From assembly GCA_030550275.1 (NCBI GenBank), contig JAUQPR010000002.1:124001-188000 (forward strand): a stretch of 64,000 nucleotides of DNA, given 5' to 3'. This document shows, one piece after another, positions 60,627 to 64,000 of this stretch. Source of the stretch: Bacteroidota bacterium (GTDB lineage: Bacteria > Bacteroidota > Ignavibacteria > Kapaibacteriales > HRBIN21). The notes beneath the pieces were generated by a model. The model had not been told where the DNA came from, searched no databases, and saw only the letters and a list, made by a program, of their open reading frames with translations. The translations under genes were made by a program, and so were the position numbers. Position 1 is the stretch's first letter. The number at the start of each line of letters is the position of its first letter.

Positions 60627-61912
60627 TATGCCTGTGGGAGCGTCTGTTGCGCCGCTCTCCACCGAAGAGCCAATCCCTGCAGTGCCCTGCAGAGCATCTG
60701 GTACTGCTCCGCCAAGGCATGGTGGACTGGCTCTCCAGGGCGCACGTGCGGGCTTTTGAAGTAGAAGCTCAGCCAGGATTGCGGACCGCGCCACCCTGCG
60801 CGCGCCGCCAAGTCCAGAAACAGCACCAAATCCAGCACCAACGGCGCTGCCAGAATGGAATCCCGGCAGGAGAAATTCACCCGCAACTGCATCGGATAGC
60901 CCATCCACCCCACCAGGTCTACAACGTCCCAGCTCTCTTTGGCATCCCCACGCGGCGGGTAGTAATGGATGCGCACCTTGTGGTACAGCTCCCCGTAGAG
61001 CTCCGGATAGAGCTGCGGCGAGAGTATCCCATCGAGCACCTCGGACTTGGTGGCCTCCTTCGAGCGGAAGCTGCCTTCGTCGTCGAGCACCCAACCGTCC
61101 CGATTCCCCAGGATGTTGACCGAGAACCATCCCTGAACGCCGAGGAGGCGCATCCGCAGCGCCGGAGCCAGTACCGTCTTCAGCAGCGTTTGCCCAGTCT
61201 TGAGGTCTTTGCCCGCAATCGGCACTCCCTTGAGCTCGGCGAGCTCCTCCAGCGCGGGGATGTCTGCTGCCCGATTCGGCGTTGCATTGGCATACGGGAT
61301 GCCCTCCTGCAGCGCCGCATAGGCGTAGATCTGCGAAGGGGCAATTGCCGGGTCGTTGCGCTCCAATCCCTGCTCAAAGGCTCGCAGCGAGCGATGGCAG
61401 GGCGCAAGCTCAAGGTGCACCTCCGTTGATGCGCACCAGACCATAACCGCCCGCTCCGCCCCGATGGCTGCTTTCGCTTGCCGGATATCCTCACGGAGGG
61501 CTTCCGCCAGCTCCCGCTTCGTTCGCCCCTGCTTGACGTGCGGACCATCCAATTTGCGCACGTACTGCCGGTCAAAGACCGCCTTCATTGGGCGGATTTG
61601 CCGGAGGAAATCCCGCAGTGCGTGCAAATCCTGTTTCTGCAGCACTCCAGCGGCGCGGGCAGCTTCGTAGGCATCATCCGGAAAGATATCCCACGCGGCG
61701 AAGTGCAGCGCTTCAAGCGGTGCCAGCGGCAGCACCTCGGGCACGGGCTGCTCGCCTCCATCCTCCTGGAGCGGAATACGCCCCAGTTGCGAAAAGGCGC
61801 CGATCGGTCGGACACGCCCTTGCCGGATCGCCTCTACCCCGGCGAGAAAGGTTGTGGCAACCGCGCCCAGCCCGGGCAGCAATACCAGGAGCGGTCCGGT
61901 ATGCGGAACCAT
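60626..61912 (-). CDS. myo-inositol-1-phosphate synthase
   Basis: This 428-residue NAD enzyme converts glucose-6-phosphate to inositol-1-phosphate. It has LLVLLPGLGAVATTF at the N-terminus, VMVWCASTEVHLE, GIPYANATPN, GKDLKTGQTLLKTVLAPAL and GVQGWFSVNILGNRDG, then LDDEGSFRSKEATKSEVLDG, the core of the family. GGAGG lies six to ten bases before ATG 61912. It is followed by the nucleotidyltransferase with one base of overlap and preceded by the CDP-alcohol enzyme, forming an inositol cassette. Confidence 0.92.
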   Translation of the reverse strand: MVPHTGPLLVLLPGLGAVATTFLAGVEAIRQGRVRPIGAFSQLGRIPLQEDGGEQPVPEVLPLAPLEALHFAAWDIFPDDAYEAARAAGVLQKQDLHALRDFLRQIRPMKAVFDRQYVRKLDGPHVKQGRTKRELAEALREDIRQAKAAIGAERAVMVWCASTEVHLELAPCHRSLRAFEQGLERNDPAIAPSQIYAYAALQEGIPYANATPNRAADIPALEELAELKGVPIAGKDLKTGQTLLKTVLAPALRMRLLGVQGWFSVNILGNRDGWVLDDEGSFRSKEATKSEVLDGILSPQLYPELYGELYHKVRIHYYPPRGDAKESWDVVDLVGWMGYPMQLRVNFSCRDSILAAPLVLDLVLFLDLAARAGWRGPQSWLSFYFKSPHVRPGEPVHHALAEQYQMLCRALQGLALRWRAAQQTLPQA

Positions 61913-61930
61913 CGCTTCCCCTCCGCCACT

Positions 61931-62824
61931 TCACCCAACAACCAATGCAGCCTCCAAACGCAACTGCTCGACAAAGCGCTGCTGCCGCCTCCGGGTCCAT
62001 CCCCACAGGAGCAGCATCGCAGCGTTGAGCAGTACAAGCTCCCCGGCAAGGAACAGCTGCGGCATCCCCGCCAGGCAGCAGACAAAGAGTGCCGCCGTGC
62101 GGTAGTTCGAGCTCAGAACGCTCCAGCCCCACACCACCGGCAGCAGGAGCTGACGGTACAGCCGTGCGACACGCTCCGCACTGCTGCTCTGCACTTGGCG
62201 CAGCAGCAACTCCTCTCCGCTCAGCCAGCGTTGGACAGCAGCGTAGAGCCGATACACTGGACGGAGCACCCAGGGCACCTGCTCCCACCGGGCAGCAAGC
62301 ACGGGCTTGGAGTGCACGAAGTACTCGTACAGCTGGCGCTGCCGCTCGTAGGCTCCTGCCTGCACAAAGTGGCTCAGTGCAGCTCCCGCGATCAACGCCC
62401 AAATCCATCCGCCCACGCTCGAATGCAGGGAGAGTCCCAGCGCCAAATACAGCGCTGCAAAGGTCCCGTGGTCGCACACTCCATCTACGAGCTTCCCCAG
62501 CTCGGAGCTCTTTCCGGTCAGGCGTGCCAGTTGCCCATCGGCTCCATCCAGCACATGCCAGAGCAGCATGCAGGCGAATCCCACCCAGCAGGTCCACCCG
62601 TACTGCCAAAAGCCGTAGGCGAGCGCAGCTGCCACTCCGCTTCCCAGCCCCGCCAGCGACAGCAGATTCGGGTGGATTCCCCACCGAGCCGCCCGCTGTG
62701 CCAACCACCAGCTTGCTGGATGGATAATCCAGCGGTTCGTCCACTCCTCGATCTCCGCCGTCCGCCACGCTTGCCGGGCATGCGGCTCAGCGTTCCCCAA
62801 GGCTTCAGCGACGGATGCTGCCAT
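61931..62824 (-). CDS. CDP-alcohol phosphotransferase, possible inositol-phosphate or inositol-lipid synthase
   Basis: This 297-residue membrane protein has a complete CDP-alcohol motif: D93, D96, G97, A100, R101, G110, D114 and D118 ([20 protein letters not shown], then LVDGVCD). About six hydrophobic segments follow. It is longer than PgsA at 30164 and differs in sequence. Next to inositol-phosphate synthase and a nucleotidyltransferase it may make di-myo-inositol-1,1'-phosphate phosphate (a thermophile solute) or transfer phospho-inositol to a lipid. It overlaps yjbQ by 20 bases. Confidence 0.8.
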   Translation of the reverse strand: MAASVAEALGNAEPHARQAWRTAEIEEWTNRWIIHPASWWLAQRAARWGIHPNLLSLAGLGSGVAAALAYGFWQYGWTCWVGFACMLLWHVLDGADGQLARLTGKSSELGKLVDGVCDHGTFAALYLALGLSLHSSVGGWIWALIAGAALSHFVQAGAYERQRQLYEYFVHSKPVLAARWEQVPWVLRPVYRLYAAVQRWLSGEELLLRQVQSSSAERVARLYRQLLLPVVWGWSVLSSNYRTAALFVCCLAGMPQLFLAGELVLLNAAMLLLWGWTRRRQQRFVEQLRLEAALVVG

Positions 62825-63260
62825 CGGCTGCGTCCCGACCCTCTCCCCACAGCGTTGCTATGAGCGTGCGCGGGCGCGCCCGCTCGCGATGCTCGCACAG
62901 GTAGATGCCCTGCCACGTGCCCAATCCCAGCCGCCCATCCATGACGGGAATCAGCAGCGAGCACCCCAGAAGCACACTCTTGATGTGCGAGGTCATGTCG
63001 TCGGGACCCTCGACCGTGTGCTCGTACAGCCGGGGATCCTCCGGCACCAGGCGACGCAGAAAGCGCTCCATATCGGAGCGCACGCTGGGATCGGCGTTCT
63101 CATTGATTGCCAAGCTCGCGCTGGTATGCTGCAAAAATACGTGCAGCAGCCCGACTCGTACCTGCCCCAGCTCCGGTAGCTGCGCCAGGATCTCTTCGGT
63201 GACCAAGTGGATACCGCGTGGCTTTGCCGCAAGCCGGATGACCCGCTGCACCCACAACAT
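62805..63260 (-). CDS. yjbQ: YjbQ family (UPF0047) protein
   Basis: This 151-residue protein has the family hallmarks [39 protein letters not shown] and [17 protein letters not shown], whose His, Glu and Asp residues form a conserved site. Weak thiamine-phosphate synthase activity has been reported for the family, but its role is open. Start ATG 63260 gives the usual N-terminus. It leads the inositol cassette by overlap, so a link to that pathway is possible. Confidence 0.88.
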   Translation of the reverse strand: MLWVQRVIRLAAKPRGIHLVTEEILAQLPELGQVRVGLLHVFLQHTSASLAINENADPSVRSDMERFLRRLVPEDPRLYEHTVEGPDDMTSHIKSVLLGCSLLIPVMDGRLGLGTWQGIYLCEHRERARPRTLIATLWGEGRDAADGSIRR

Positions 63261-63445
63261 CTGCACTCCCACTACTGCAGCAGCACAAGACGAAGAGCGC
63301 GCCTCCACTCAGACAGCCTCCATGCAAGGGGAGCTGCGCCGGCAACGCATCCCCACCACCGTCGGCTTGCCTGCCCGAGACTCCCAGGCGCTCTTGGATT
63401 GCCCGCACCTGCCGTATCTTCGCTTGGCAACATCGCACGGGCATC
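63261..63445. other. divergent intergenic region, yjbQ / acyl-CoA synthetase
   Basis: This 185-bp space is the largest simple gap in the window. TATCTTCG (near 63415), one base off TAnnTTTG, with a TTG 18 bases upstream may drive the acyl-CoA synthetase gene. Nothing else was recognised. Confidence 0.35.
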
Positions 63446-64000
63446 ATGAGCTTCCGCACTATCCCTGAGCTGTTCCTACAGGTCGTTGACCGGTTCCTGG
63501 CGGAGTCGGAGCGGGGAGCGCGCAAGCCCGCTTTCCTGGTCAAGCGCGCCGGAGGCTACCAACCGGTGACCTACGCCGAGCTCGCTGCACTGGTCTACCG
63601 CTGCGCTGCTGGACTGCTCCGCTTGGGAATCGCTCCAGGGGACCGCGTCGGGATCGTCTCGGAGAACCGCTTGGAATGGGTCGTGGCGGACCTGGCAATT
63701 GCCGGTATCGGAGCGGTCAGCGTTCCGGTGTTCCCAACACTGACTGGTGAGCAGATCGCCTACATCCTGGACCACAGTCAAGCCGTTGCCGCTTTCCTCT
63801 CCAACCGCTTCCAGTGGCAGAAGCTGCGCCCGGTGATGTCCAGCATCGGGTACCTGCAGCACCTCCTCCTCTTCAGCGAGGAGCGTGGCGTGCCCGTGCT
63901 CCAGTGGCAGGAGTTCCTGGAATCCGCCCCCGCAGAGCAACTGCCGCGCTGGGAGCAGCAGTACCGCGAACGGGCAGCGTCTGTGCAGCCCAATGCCCTG
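63446..64000 (+). CDS. AMP-dependent acyl-CoA synthetase, N-terminal 185 codons
   Basis: The frame is open from ATG 63446 to the window end, so the gene is truncated. The N-terminus reads like long-chain fatty-acid CoA ligases: VTYAELAALVYRCAAGLLRL, GDRVGIVSENRLEWVVADLA and GAVSVPVFPTLTGEQIAYIL, with ENRLEW typical of the FAA1/FadD15 group. The AMP-binding P-loop lies beyond 64000. It diverges from the inositol cassette. Confidence 0.88.
   Translation, partial: MSFRTIPELFLQVVDRFLAESERGARKPAFLVKRAGGYQPVTYAELAALVYRCAAGLLRLGIAPGDRVGIVSENRLEWVVADLAIAGIGAVSVPVFPTLTGEQIAYILDHSQAVAAFLSNRFQWQKLRPVMSSIGYLQHLLLFSEERGVPVLQWQEFLESAPAEQLPRWEQQYRERAASVQPNAL

Noticed and set aside
63125-63140. TATTTTTGC-like sequence on the minus strand inside yjbQ
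   Set aside because: It lies inside the coding region of yjbQ, about 300 bases before the next gene start, so it is probably chance.
1-64000. Defence islands, CRISPR arrays, transposases, prophage genes
   Set aside because: None was found; no direct-repeat arrays, transposase motifs or integrase motifs were seen, and composition looks even across the window.

Overview
The window is about 64 kb of compact, GC-rich bacterial chromosome with 60-odd protein genes, two tRNAs and one candidate small RNA. No gene-free stretch exceeds about 300 bases; the widest spaces are 52146-52479 (sRNA plus tRNA-Glu) and 63261-63445. No insertion sequence, prophage, CRISPR array or rRNA was seen. Many neighbours overlap by 1-4 bases (ATGA, GTGA or TGATG), so most genes sit in translationally coupled operons. 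The content points to the FCB group (Bacteroidota/Chlorobiota side): a PorU-like fragment, a PorV/PorQ-type barrel, a DUF1501 protein with a type IX secretion C-terminal domain, a serine-palmitoyltransferase-like enzyme, CxxC-type Crp/Fnr regulators, and repeated TAnnTTTGC elements matching the Bacteroidota -7 promoter box. High GC together with these traits suggests a Chlorobi-related or Kapabacteria-like (OPB56) lineage, possibly thermophilic. That placement is inference.

Layout. 1-9229: a PorU-like secretion protein (cut by the edge) and a CoA-pyrophosphatase-like Nudix enzyme on the minus strand; two Crp/Fnr regulators on the plus strand with a perfect GTGAC-N4-GTCAC palindrome between them; then a tight minus-strand run of two lipoproteins, a PorV-like barrel, a short-chain dehydrogenase, an SPT-like enzyme and 3-methyladenine glycosylase. 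9269-17017: dusB-tilS-hpt-ftsH-murB, with nusB and leucine dehydrogenase converging on it. 17138-27039: secreted HMA protein and copper ATPase, proline-pathway aldehyde dehydrogenase, PAS/GAF histidine kinase, nuoAB, amino-acid permease and a YciO protein. 27041-38909: DUF1501/DUF1800 pair, PgsA-like enzyme, sodium symporter, epimerase, purD, rpsD, ruvA, an SDR-aminotransferase pair, a CpoB-like lipoprotein and tRNA-His. 39027-45214: a four-repeat cysteine-rich lipoprotein, rhodanese, amidase and uvrA. 45284-52145: nnr-vanZ-tgt-yajC, ribBA-greA and an ECF sigma/anti-sigma/CpxP-like operon. 52146-52479: three phased repeats, an sRNA candidate and tRNA-Glu. 52480-58492: an epimerase, a GT-C membrane protein and the phoH-cdaA-pcm-miaA operon. 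58626-64000: coiled-coil/LysM envelope proteins, an inositol cassette (YjbQ, CDP-alcohol phosphotransferase, myo-inositol-phosphate synthase, nucleotidyltransferase) and the start of an acyl-CoA synthetase.

The strongest leads are: (1) the inositol cassette plus the SPT-like/SDR pair, suggesting inositol lipids, inositol sphingolipids or a di-myo-inositol-phosphate solute; (2) an sRNA-sized unit with its own promoter, terminator and an upstream array of repeats at exact 21-bp spacing, just behind an envelope-stress sigma operon; (3) a tRNA-guanine transglycosylase that has lost its three zinc cysteines but kept the catalytic aspartates; (4) a lipoprotein built of four domains with a conserved four-cysteine pattern; (5) terminator T-tracts that appear to supply the -33 box of the next promoter.
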